Origin: Paractinoplanes atraurantiacus
GTDB lineage: Bacteria > Actinomycetota > Actinomycetes > Mycobacteriales > Micromonosporaceae
DNA length: 64,000 nt
Direction: 5' to 3'
Assembly (NCBI RefSeq): GCF_900215205.1
Contig: NZ_OBDY01000001.1
Coordinates: forward strand, 740,786-804,785
Every line of letters starts with the position of its first letter. Position 1 is the stretch's first letter. The notes under the pieces are model-generated. The model searched no databases. It saw nothing but the letters and a program-made list of their open reading frames with translations, and was not told where the DNA came from. Shown one piece after another: positions 26,300 through 33,982 of this stretch. Position numbers and translations under genes: made by a program.

Positions 26300-27352
26300 T
26301 CAGTGCCGGACCGGCATGAGGATCGAGAAGCGGGAATTGTCGCCGGGGACTCGGACGGCCAAGGGCTTGATGGGGCCGTCCAGCTCGAGGATCAGCTGGC
26401 CGGCGTTGCCGGCGTCGAGGGCCTGCAACAGGAACTCGCGGTTCACGGCGACGTGGTCGTCCGCGTCAGAGGCCCACTCGCTCTCGGGGAGGGGGTGAAC
26501 GCTGCCGTCGGGGCCGAGGCCCAGGACCGTGACCTCATATGGCCGGCCCTCGTGCTCACGGGTCGCGGCCGGGGCGGCTGCCACCGCCGAGCGCAGGGCG
26601 GCCGTGTCGATAGTGACGCGGCGGGCCGGGTCGGTCAGGCCGCCCAGGAGCCGCCGGTGATCGGGGAAGTCGATGTCGAAGGGCTTGCCGTCGATGGCGC
26701 TGCCGCCGGGCAGCTCGACCCGCACGTCGGCCGGGGCCAGATCGAGCACGACCGGGCCGTGGGTCAGGCGAGGGCGCACGCTGTCGAGGAAGTCGAGCGG
26801 CAGGACCGCCCGGACCGGCGGGCCCTCGACGGTGGCGGCGACCCCGGCCACGGCCATGCGGAAGCGGTCGGTCGCGACCAGGGTGAGCTCGTCGCCGGTG
26901 ACGTCGAACAGGACGGCGCCGAGCATCGGCAGTGCCGGGTCGGCCGAGGCGGCGAACCGGACGGCGTCGATCGTGGCGGCCAGCGCGGCGCCGGGCAGGG
27001 TCAGGCGGGTCATCAGATGCTCCTCCAGGTCGAGCAGGGCGTGGATGCGCAGGAGCTCACGCTTCGCGTCGGCCAGGCCGTCCTCCAGCCGCCGGCGGTG
27101 GTCGTCAAGCCGCCGGCGCACGGAGTGGGGCTCGTCGAACTCGCGGACGGCGGCGGCGATCTCCGCCACCGGCATGCCGACGCGGCGCAGGCCGGCGATC
27201 AGCCGCGCCGCCCGCACCTGCTCGTCGGCGTAGCGGCGATAGCCCGTCGCCGGGTCCACGCCGGCCGGGACGAGCACGCCCGCGCCGTCGTAGAACCGCA
27301 GCGCGCTGACACTGAGCCCACTGGCCCGTGCCACCTCGCCGATGCTCCGCAT
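26300..27352 (-). CDS. MerR-family regulator fused to DNA polymerase III beta-clamp domains
   Basis: A 350-residue chimera. Residues 1-70 are a MerR winged helix (MRSIGEVARASGLSVSALRFYD, GYRRYADEQ); 75-112 the dimerisation coiled coil. Residues 118-350 look like domains 2 and 3 of the sliding clamp DnaN: LPGAALAATIDAVRFAAS, LGAVLFDVTGDELTLVATDRFRMAV, the domain-3 start RRVTIDTAALRSAV, VNREFLLQALDA, and the hallmark C-terminus LMPVRH. Clamp domain 1 is absent, replaced by the MerR part. ATG 27352 is chosen for its GAGGAG site; an in-frame start 12 nt upstream is less likely. Role unknown: the clamp domains may sense a ligand or clamp-binding protein. Confidence 0.85.
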   Translation of the reverse strand: MRSIGEVARASGLSVSALRFYDGAGVLVPAGVDPATGYRRYADEQVRAARLIAGLRRVGMPVAEIAAAVREFDEPHSVRRRLDDHRRRLEDGLADAKRELLRIHALLDLEEHLMTRLTLPGAALAATIDAVRFAASADPALPMLGAVLFDVTGDELTLVATDRFRMAVAGVAATVEGPPVRAVLPLDFLDSVRPRLTHGPVVLDLAPADVRVELPGGSAIDGKPFDIDFPDHRRLLGGLTDPARRVTIDTAALRSAVAAAPAATREHEGRPYEVTVLGLGPDGSVHPLPESEWASDADDHVAVNREFLLQALDAGNAGQLILELDGPIKPLAVRVPGDNSRFSILMPVRH

Positions 27353-27370
27353 GTCTCCTCGCACATCTCG

Positions 27371-27401
27371 AACCTGGTGCCTCGACCTGGTCGAGGGTCA
27401 A
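27371..27401 (-). promoter_or_regulatory. MerR-type promoter/operator with a 19-bp spacer
   Basis: On the minus strand, -35 TTGACC (27396-27401), exactly 19 bp, then -10 CAGGTT (27371-27376). The palindrome CCTCGACCAGGTCGAGG (27380-27396) sits between them. Long 19-20 bp spacers with a central dyad are the classic MerR operator design. It lies about 20 bp before the MerR/clamp start, so autoregulation is likely. Confidence 0.7.
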
Positions 27402-27406
27402 GCACG

Positions 27407-28003
27407 TTAACCCACCACCAGCGTGACGGCCACGCCGAGCATCACCACGGCGATGAAACCGTCGAGGACACGCCAGGCGGCGGGGCGGGCCAGCAGCGGG
27501 GCCAGGCGGTGGGCGCCGGCGCCGAGGGCGGTGAACCAGACGACGCTGGCCGCGGCCGCGCCGGCGCCGAACAGCCAGCGGTGCGGGTGCTGCTGGGCGA
27601 CCGAGCCGAGCAGCAGGACGGTGTCGAGGTAGACGTGCGGGTTGAGATAGGTCAGGGCCAGGCAGGTCAGCAGAGTCGCGCCGAGCGTGGCCGGCGCGCG
27701 CTCGGCCGGATTCAAAGAAGAAGGACGCAGAGCCCGGCGGGCGGCCAGGACGGCGTACGTGACGAGGAAAGCGGCGCCGACCCAGCGGATGACGGTCACC
27801 GTGTCGGGGCGCGCGGTGACCACGGCGCCGAGGCCGCCGATGCCGGCCAGGATCAGCAGCAGGTCGGAGAGGGCGCAGACCAGAACGACGGCGAGCACGT
27901 GTTCGCGGCGCAGTCCCTGGCGCAGGACGAAGGCGTTCTGGGCGCCGATGGCGACGATCAGGACGGCGGACGCCGCGAAGCCGGCGAGGACAGAGGTGAG
28001 CAC
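27407..28003 (-). CDS. lysE: LysE/ArgO-family amino-acid exporter
   Basis: A 198-residue exporter with six predicted helices. The N-terminal IVAIGAQNAFVLRQGLRREH is the LysE/ArgO signature, and ALTYLNPHVYLDTVLLLG is also typical. It should export lysine and/or arginine when intracellular levels rise. GTG 28003 is chosen because the minus-strand -10-like TACCTT (28011-28016) ends 7 nt upstream and the protein then starts at helix 1. Divergent from lysG, as in Corynebacterium. Confidence 0.9.
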   Translation of the reverse strand: MLTSVLAGFAASAVLIVAIGAQNAFVLRQGLRREHVLAVVLVCALSDLLLILAGIGGLGAVVTARPDTVTVIRWVGAAFLVTYAVLAARRALRPSSLNPAERAPATLGATLLTCLALTYLNPHVYLDTVLLLGSVAQQHPHRWLFGAGAAAASVVWFTALGAGAHRLAPLLARPAAWRVLDGFIAVVMLGVAVTLVVG

Positions 28004-28075
28004 GTTCTCGAAGGTAGGAGTGCTCAACCCCGTACACAAACTAAAGGTTTTGACGTTGCATTAGATTTGCTAAAC
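28004..28075. promoter_or_regulatory. lysE-lysG divergent control region
   Basis: Holds -10-like TACCTT on the minus strand (28011-28016) for lysE and TAGATT on the plus strand (28062-28067) for lysG, which ends 8 nt before the ATG. Between them is an A/T-rich stretch where LysG-type regulators normally bind. The exact operator cannot be read. Confidence 0.5.
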
Positions 28076-28885
28076 ATGGACTTCGCTCAGTTGGCCACGT
28101 TCCAGGCGGTCGTCGACTCCGGGAGCTTCGAGGCGGCGGCCCGGCAGCTGCATGTGACGCCGTCGGCGGTGAGTCAGCGGATCAAGGCGCTGGAGCGGTC
28201 GGTGGGCCAGGTCCTGATCCGGCGGGCGAAACCGTGCGTGGCGACGCCGGCCGGTGAGGCGCTCGTGCGATTCGCCGGGCAGGTGGCGCTGCTGGAGCGG
28301 GAGGCGCTGAGTCAGGCGCGCGACGGCACCCGGGTGTCGATCGTGGTGAACGCGGACTCGCTGCTGACCTGGTTCCTGCCGGCTCTGGCCGAGGTGCCGG
28401 GTCCGCAGTACGAACTGCACACGGATGATCAGGACTACACGGCTGACCTGCTGCGGTCGGGGACGGCGATGGCCGCGGTGACTGCCGATCATGTCGCCGT
28501 GCAGGGGTGCCGGATCGAGGCGCTGGGCAGTATGCGGTATCTGCCGGTGGGGCGGCTCGGAGCGCGGGCGATGATCGTCTACAACCGCAAGGACCAGTTG
28601 CAGCACCGGTTCCTGGAGTCGATCAACGCCGATATGTCGGAAATGTCAATTCATTACGTCCCGGCGGCCGCGGCGTTCGTCGAAGCGATCAAGCTGGGCC
28701 TCGGCTGGGGGATGGTGCCCTCGTCGATCGCGGCGCCAGACATCGAAGCCGGGCACTATGTCCAATTATTTCCGGACAAGTTTTTGGACGTGCCGTTGTA
28801 CTGGCAGTACTGGCGCATCGGATCAGAAGTGCTGGAAGAGCTGACGGCCGCCGTCAAAGCGGCGGCCGTCGCGGCACTGATCTAG
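28076..28885 (+). CDS. lysG: LysR-type regulator LysG/ArgP
   Basis: A 269-residue LysR-family activator. The N-terminal HTH is [45 protein letters not shown], close to LysG/ArgP. The C-terminal half is the ligand-binding domain. LysG activates lysE in response to lysine, arginine or histidine. The ATG has no Shine-Dalgarno and is probably leaderless. Its stop overlaps that of the convergent dapD gene by 4 bp. Confidence 0.92.
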   Translation: MDFAQLATFQAVVDSGSFEAAARQLHVTPSAVSQRIKALERSVGQVLIRRAKPCVATPAGEALVRFAGQVALLEREALSQARDGTRVSIVVNADSLLTWFLPALAEVPGPQYELHTDDQDYTADLLRSGTAMAAVTADHVAVQGCRIEALGSMRYLPVGRLGARAMIVYNRKDQLQHRFLESINADMSEMSIHYVPAAAAFVEAIKLGLGWGMVPSSIAAPDIEAGHYVQLFPDKFLDVPLYWQYWRIGSEVLEELTAAVKAAAVAALI

Positions 28886-29823
28886 TCGTTGGCGTGCAGA
28901 GCGGCGTTGAGCTCGATGCCGGTGCCCTTGCGCGGCCGCGCCTCGAGCGCCCCGGTGACCGAGTTGCGCCAGAAGAGCAGATTGTCCAGTCCGGAGAGCT
29001 CTCGAGCCTTGACCACCCGGCCGTCCGGCAGCGTCAGCTTCGAACCGGCCGTGATGTAGACGCCCGCCTCGACCACGCAGTCGTCGCCCAGCGAGATGCC
29101 GATGCCCGCGTTCGCGCCGATCAGGCTGCGCTCACCGATGCGCACCTTGTCCTTGCCGCCGCCCGACAGCGTGCCCATGATGGACGACCCGCCGCCGACG
29201 TCGGAGCCGTCGCCGACCACGACGCCCTGCACGATGCGGCCCTCGACCATCGAGGTGCCCAGCGTGCCCGCGTTGAAGTTGATGAAGCCCTCGTGCATGA
29301 CCGTCGTGCCCGGGGCCAGGTGGGCGCCGAGGCGCACCCGGTCGGCGTCGGCGATCCGCACACCCGACGGCGTCACGTAGTCGGTCATCCGCGGGAACTT
29401 GTCCACGCCGTACACGGCAAGGTGGCGGCCGGCCGCCCGCTCCAGGAAGCGCAGCTCGTCGACCCGGTCGGCCGGGCACGGCCCGGCCGAGGTCCAGGCC
29501 ACGTTGGCCAGCGCGCCGAAGATGCCGTCGAGGTTGAGCCCGTTCGGCACCACCAGGCGGTGCGAGAGCAGGTGCAGCCGCAGGTACGCGTCGGAGGCGT
29601 CCTTGATCGGGTCGGCCAGCGAGCCGATAGTGGTGCGCACCTCGACCGCCGACAGGCCGGGCAGCGCCTTGGGACCGGTCAGCCCGGCCGGCAGCACCGG
29701 CGGCTCGGCCGGCGGCTCGCCGAGGCCGAGGAAGGGGAACCAGGTGTCCAGGACCTGGCCATCCGCGGTGACGGTGGCGAGGCCGATGCCCCAGGCCGGG
29801 GAGGTCGAGATCGCGTTATCCAC
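28882..29823 (-). CDS. dapD: Tetrahydrodipicolinate N-succinyltransferase
   Basis: A 313-residue trimeric acyltransferase of the lysine/DAP pathway, transferring succinyl from succinyl-CoA to tetrahydrodipicolinate. The left-handed beta-helix hexapeptides are visible ([48 protein letters not shown]). Its length and N-terminal domain fit the actinobacterial DapD type. GTG 29823 is preceded by TAGGGT (29831-29836) 7 nt upstream, suggesting a leaderless mRNA. Divergent from dapE, placing two pathway steps together. Confidence 0.94.
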   Translation of the reverse strand: MDNAISTSPAWGIGLATVTADGQVLDTWFPFLGLGEPPAEPPVLPAGLTGPKALPGLSAVEVRTTIGSLADPIKDASDAYLRLHLLSHRLVVPNGLNLDGIFGALANVAWTSAGPCPADRVDELRFLERAAGRHLAVYGVDKFPRMTDYVTPSGVRIADADRVRLGAHLAPGTTVMHEGFINFNAGTLGTSMVEGRIVQGVVVGDGSDVGGGSSIMGTLSGGGKDKVRIGERSLIGANAGIGISLGDDCVVEAGVYITAGSKLTLPDGRVVKARELSGLDNLLFWRNSVTGALEARPRKGTGIELNAALHAND

Positions 29824-29898
29824 GGCCGAAACCCTACTAGGCGTGACGAGGATCGTAAGTCGATGGGTGATTCACTTCCGGCCGGTATCGTGCGCCCT

Positions 29899-30978
29899 AT
29901 GGCCAACCCCCTGACCCCGGACGTGTTGGTCGACCCCGTGCAGCTCACCCGCGCCCTGGTCGACGTCGAGTCCGTCTCCCGCAACGAGCGGCAGATCGCC
30001 GGCTACGTCGAAGAAGTCCTCCGCCAGATGCCCCACCTCAGCGTGGACCGGCTCGGCAACACGGTGATGGCCCGCACCGATCTGGGCCGCGAACAGCGGG
30101 TGGTGCTCGCCGGCCACCTCGACACGGTGCCGCTGAACGACAACTTCCCGTCGACCGTCGTCGACGACCTCATCTACGGCTGTGGCACCTCCGACATGAA
30201 GTCGGGCGTCGCCCTCGCCCTGCACCTGGCGGCCACCCTGCCCGACCCGGGCTACGACATCACCTACCTCTTCTACGAGGCCGAGGAGATCGACTCGCAG
30301 TTCAACGGGCTGCGCCTGGTCGCCGAGGACCGGCCCGACTGGCTGCGGGCCGACTTCGCCGTGCTGCTCGAGCCGACGTACGGCGTGGTCGAGGCCGGCT
30401 GTCAGGGCACACTGCGGGTTCAGGTACGCACGACGGGCCGCCGGGCGCACACGGCGCGCGCCTGGCGCGGGGTCAACGCGATCCACGCGGCCGGCGAGGT
30501 GCTGCGGCGACTCGCGGACTACCGGGCCCGGACGGTCACGATCGACGGTTGTACGTTCCGGGAAGGGCTCAACGCCGTACGCATCTCGGGCGGTGTGGCG
30601 GGCAACGTCGTGCCCGACGAGTGTGTGGTCGAGGTCAACATGCGGTTCGCCCCGGACCGTACGGAGAAACAAGCTCTGGAACACGTGCAGGAGGTCTTCG
30701 AGGGCTTCGACGTGGAGCTGACCGACTCGGCGCCGGGCGCGCTGCCCGGCCTGACCGCGGAGCCGGCGCGCGAGTTCCTGGCCGCCGTCGGCGCGGAGCC
30801 GGCGGCCAAGCTGGGCTGGACCGACGTGGCGCGCTTCGCCGCGCTGGGCATCCCGGCCCTCAACTACGGCCCGGGCGACCCGCTGCTGGCGCACGCGCCG
30901 GACGAGCACGTCGAGATCGGCAAGATCCGCGACGGGGCGGCGACGCTGCACCGCTGGCTCGCGCCGGCCGAGTTCTAG
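29899..30978 (+). CDS. dapE: Succinyl-diaminopimelate desuccinylase
   Basis: A 359-residue M20 zinc hydrolase cleaving N-succinyl-LL-DAP to LL-DAP and succinate. Metal ligands His73 (AGHLDTVP) and Asp99 (CGTSDMKSG), catalytic Glu129 and metal-bridging Glu130 (YEAEE), and the dimerisation domain (about 172-290, GRRAHTARAWRGVNAI) are visible. ATG 29899 is chosen because TATCGT (29886-29891) ends 7 nt upstream; an in-frame ATG at 29863 would add 12 residues. Confidence 0.94.
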   Translation: MANPLTPDVLVDPVQLTRALVDVESVSRNERQIAGYVEEVLRQMPHLSVDRLGNTVMARTDLGREQRVVLAGHLDTVPLNDNFPSTVVDDLIYGCGTSDMKSGVALALHLAATLPDPGYDITYLFYEAEEIDSQFNGLRLVAEDRPDWLRADFAVLLEPTYGVVEAGCQGTLRVQVRTTGRRAHTARAWRGVNAIHAAGEVLRRLADYRARTVTIDGCTFREGLNAVRISGGVAGNVVPDECVVEVNMRFAPDRTEKQALEHVQEVFEGFDVELTDSAPGALPGLTAEPAREFLAAVGAEPAAKLGWTDVARFAALGIPALNYGPGDPLLAHAPDEHVEIGKIRDGAATLHRWLAPAEF

Positions 30979-30987
30979 GCGGCTCTG

Positions 30988-31176
30988 CTAGGCCTTCCCG
31001 ATCCGTACCCGGCCGATGGCGGGCGCCTGCGGCAGCGCCATCGGCGGGATCTCCATCGTCTCCTCGGGGTCGCTCGCGGCTCCGGCGCCGAACGCCATCC
31101 GCCGCTCCTCGACCACCAGCCGGATGCGCCGCTGCATGCGGCGCTGCATCTTCAGGCGTTCGTATCGGGTCGTCAC
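30988..31176 (-). CDS. Small basic hypothetical protein
   Basis: A 62-residue protein: a strongly basic N-terminus (TTRYERLKMQRRMQRRIRLVVEERR) followed by a short Pro/Met-rich tail. GTG 31176 has AAGGAG 6 nt upstream, a strong site, which supports it as a real gene. No recognised domain; the basic helix could bind nucleic acid or a membrane surface. Confidence 0.6.
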   Translation of the reverse strand: MTTRYERLKMQRRMQRRIRLVVEERRMAFGAGAASDPEETMEIPPMALPQAPAIGRVRIGKA

Positions 31177-31356
31177 GGTGGCTCCTTAAGCCCGGGTGGC
31201 CGTGCGTGCCGCGAGAGAGTTCGGTAACTGTACAGACGCATGAGAGCTACCGTCCGTTGCTTCAATCTGGCAAAAAGGTCGGCGGCCCGCAATCCTCTTA
31301 CCGAAACCCACCCGGTTGTTCACCGGGTTACTGACCGTCCGCACTACCTTTTAGGC

Positions 31357-32136
31357 ATGACGGACAGCACCAACGGGCGACGCCAGGGCGGAGCGGAGCG
31401 TCATCGCGGCGCCGTCACCCTGCGCCGCGAGTCGATTCCACCGAGCACCGCCGACGAGAAGCTCCTCGATTCCCACCATCGGCGCGAGTGGAAGACGAAG
31501 GACGCGTGGCGGGCGCTGCGCATCCTGTCCGAGTTCGTCGAGGGCTTCGACACGCTGGCCGACCTGCCGCCCGCGGTGAGCGTCTTCGGCTCGGCCCGCA
31601 GCACCCCGGAGAGCCCGGAGTGCGAGCTCGCGGCCGACCTCGGCGCGGCCCTGGCCGAGGCGGGCTACGCGGTCATCACCGGCGGCGGCCCGGGCGTGAT
31701 GGAGGCGGCCAACCGCGGCGCCACCGAGGCCGGCGGCATGTCGATCGGGCTCGGCATCGAGCTGCCGTTCGAGCAGGGCATCAACGACTGGGTCGACATC
31801 GGCATCGACTTCCGCTATTTCTTCGTCCGCAAGACCATGTTCGTGAAGTACGCGCAGGCCTTCGTCGTGCTGCCCGGCGGTTTCGGCACCCTCGACGAGC
31901 TGTTCGAGGCGATCACTCTCGTACAGACCAAGAAGGTCACCCGCTTCCCGGTGATCCTGATGGGCACGGAGTACTGGTCGGGCCTGTTCGACTGGCTCAA
32001 GGGGACGATGCTGGCCGACGGCAAGATCAGCGAGGCCGACCTGGAGCTGCTGCGGGTCACCGACGACGTCGACGAGGCGGTTCAGATCATCGTGGACGCC
32101 GACGCGGCCCTGGCCGAGGCGAACGGGAAACGCTGA
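31357..32136 (+). CDS. LOG-family protein (TIGR00730), long form
   Basis: A 259-residue Rossmann-fold LOG protein. Motifs: SVFGSARS, GGGPGVMEAANRGA and the signature PGGFGTLDELFE. LOG proteins include cytokinin-activating phosphoribohydrolases and other nucleotide-monophosphate hydrolases. A TACCTT hexamer (31345-31350) ends 6 nt before the ATG, suggesting leaderless transcription. The second LOG gene starts 1 nt after its stop. Confidence 0.9.
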   Translation: MTDSTNGRRQGGAERHRGAVTLRRESIPPSTADEKLLDSHHRREWKTKDAWRALRILSEFVEGFDTLADLPPAVSVFGSARSTPESPECELAADLGAALAEAGYAVITGGGPGVMEAANRGATEAGGMSIGLGIELPFEQGINDWVDIGIDFRYFFVRKTMFVKYAQAFVVLPGGFGTLDELFEAITLVQTKKVTRFPVILMGTEYWSGLFDWLKGTMLADGKISEADLELLRVTDDVDEAVQIIVDADAALAEANGKR

Positions 32137-32137
32137 C

Positions 32138-32683
32138 GTGGCCGCGATCTGTGTCTTCTGCGCCTCCTCCAGCACCCTCGAGCAGAAGTGGCTCGACCTG
32201 GCCACCCGCACCGGTGAAGAGCTCGGCGCCCGGGGCCACTCGCTCGTCTCCGGCGGCGGCTGCGTCGGCATGATGGGCGCGGTGGCCGACGGCGCCCGCT
32301 CGGCCGGCGCGCACACGCTCGGTGTCATCCCGCAGTCGCTGGTCGACCTCGAGGTGGCCGACCTGGCCTCCGACGAGCTGATCGTCACCGGCGACATGGG
32401 CGCCCGCAAAAACCTGATGATCGAGCGGTCGGACGCCTTCATCACCCTGCCCGGCGGTCTCGGCACGCTCGACGAGCTCTTCGAGGTGTGGACGACCGCG
32501 ACCCTCGACCTGCACGACAAACCGATCGTGCTGCTCGACCCGGACGGCTTCTACGACGGCCTGGTCGCCTGGCTCGGCCAACTGGCCGACACGGCGTTCG
32601 TCCGCTCGGCCGCCCTCGAACGGGTGATCATCGCGAAATCGATCGGCGCCGCCCTCGACGCCATCGAGGAACACCTGGCCTGA
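32138..32683 (+). CDS. LOG-family protein, short form
   Basis: A 181-residue LOG protein with CVFCASSSTLEQKWLDLA at the start, SGGGCVGMMGAVADGA and PGGLGTLDELFE. It is a diverged paralogue of the gene just upstream, and together they probably make a two-gene operon. By family it should cleave the glycosidic bond of AMP or N6-modified AMP. The start is a GTG one base after the preceding stop. Confidence 0.9.
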   Translation: MAAICVFCASSSTLEQKWLDLATRTGEELGARGHSLVSGGGCVGMMGAVADGARSAGAHTLGVIPQSLVDLEVADLASDELIVTGDMGARKNLMIERSDAFITLPGGLGTLDELFEVWTTATLDLHDKPIVLLDPDGFYDGLVAWLGQLADTAFVRSAALERVIIAKSIGAALDAIEEHLA

Positions 32684-32687
32684 GGGT

Positions 32688-32727
32688 GTCCCGCCGGGCG
32701 GGTGTCACCACACCCACCCGACGGGAC
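32688..32727 (+). terminator. Hairpin after the LOG genes
   Basis: Near-perfect stem (GTCCCG, GGG, GGGTGT against ACACCC, CCC, CGGGAC) with a 4-nt loop and small bulges. There is no T-tract. Terminator role is inferred from position. The remaining 200 bases to the next gene hold no supported feature. Confidence 0.5.
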
Positions 32728-32930
32728 CAGGGCCCCGGCGAGCCCGCCGGCGGACGGGGCGCGCCGAGCGCGTTCTCACCGGACGCGCCGGCGCGCTCGC
32801 GCCGGCCACCGGCGGCGTCGCGCTCGCCGGGGGCTGAATGCGTTTAGCCCGACCGTGCTCCTGTGCGGCTCCGCCGTCAATAGATGTCGATCAGTGGTTT
32901 CCGTTTGGCGGGTCGTGGTTGACTGCCGTC

Positions 32931-33953
32931 ATGCCCCCGCAACGGGCGACCCTCATGCAGGTCGCACAGCGGGCCGGCGTGTCCCGCAGCACGGCCTCCT
33001 TCGTCCTGGCTGGACGCCACGTGGACATGAGGATCTCCGAAGACGCCCGGCAACGGGTCCTCCGGGCGGCCCAGGAGCTGGACTACCGGCCCAACCTCAT
33101 GGCACGCAGCCTCCGCACCAAGGTGACCCGGACGATCGCGCTGGTCTCGGACACGCTGGCCTCCGACCCGTACGCCGGGCGGGCCATCCAGGGCAGCCTG
33201 GCCGCCGCCGTGGCCCGCGGTCACCTGCTCTTCATCGGCGAGACCGACGGCGACCCGGTGGTCGAGGAGAAGCTGATCTCCGACTTCCTCGACCGGCAGG
33301 TCGACGCCTTCATCTACGCGAGCATGTTCACCCGCTACGTGCGCGTGCCCAAGCTGCTCAAGGACCGCCCGGTCGTGCTGCTCAACTGCCTGACCCGGGG
33401 CGCCCGGCCGGTCCAGCACCAGATCATCCCCGACGAGCTGACCGCCGGGGCCGACGCGGCGAAGGTCCTCCTGCGGGCCGGGCACCGGCAGCGCGTCCAC
33501 CTGGTCGGCACGCCCGCCACGAAGGTCTTCGCCGGCCGGGAGCGGCTCGCCGGCATCCGCGCGGCGCTGGCCGACGAGGGCGTCAAACTGGCCGGCGTCG
33601 TCGAATGCGACTGGTGGCCCGACTCGGCGTACGAGGCCGTCTCCCGGGCCTTGGACGACGGTTTCTCCCCGAGCGGGCTCATCTGCCTGAACGACCGCAT
33701 CGCCCTCGGCGCCTATCAGGCGCTGCGTGACGCCGGTCGCTCGGTGCCGCAGGACGTGTCGGTGGTGTCGTTCGACGACTCCGAGCTCGCCGCGTGGCTG
33801 CGGCCGCAGCTGACGAGCATCGCGCTGCCGCACTACCAGCTGGGCTGGGAAGCGGTTCAAACCCTTCTCGGTCCCGTACGGGACCCGGCGGTCACCCGGC
33901 TGCCGATGCCGGTCCGGGTGCGCGCGTCGGTCGGCCGACCGCCCGTCGAATAA
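32931..33953 (+). CDS. LacI-family transcriptional regulator
   Basis: A 340-residue LacI/GalR repressor: HTH ATLMQVAQRAGVSRSTASFVLAGRHVDMRISEDARQRVL, hinge-helix YRPNLMARSLRTKVTRTIALV, then a periplasmic-binding-protein-like sugar sensor domain. No sugar operon is adjacent, so the target is probably elsewhere. The downstream adnA gene is 30 bp away on the same strand but is functionally unrelated. Confidence 0.9.
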   Translation: MPPQRATLMQVAQRAGVSRSTASFVLAGRHVDMRISEDARQRVLRAAQELDYRPNLMARSLRTKVTRTIALVSDTLASDPYAGRAIQGSLAAAVARGHLLFIGETDGDPVVEEKLISDFLDRQVDAFIYASMFTRYVRVPKLLKDRPVVLLNCLTRGARPVQHQIIPDELTAGADAAKVLLRAGHRQRVHLVGTPATKVFAGRERLAGIRAALADEGVKLAGVVECDWWPDSAYEAVSRALDDGFSPSGLICLNDRIALGAYQALRDAGRSVPQDVSVVSFDDSELAAWLRPQLTSIALPHYQLGWEAVQTLLGPVRDPAVTRLPMPVRVRASVGRPPVE

Positions 33954-33982
33954 CGTCGTACCCTCGTGGTTTCCTTGATGCC

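Noticed and set aside
28004..28039. TTG start giving a longer LysE.
   Set aside because: It would sit upstream of the likely transcription start, and the family N-terminus begins at GTG 28003.
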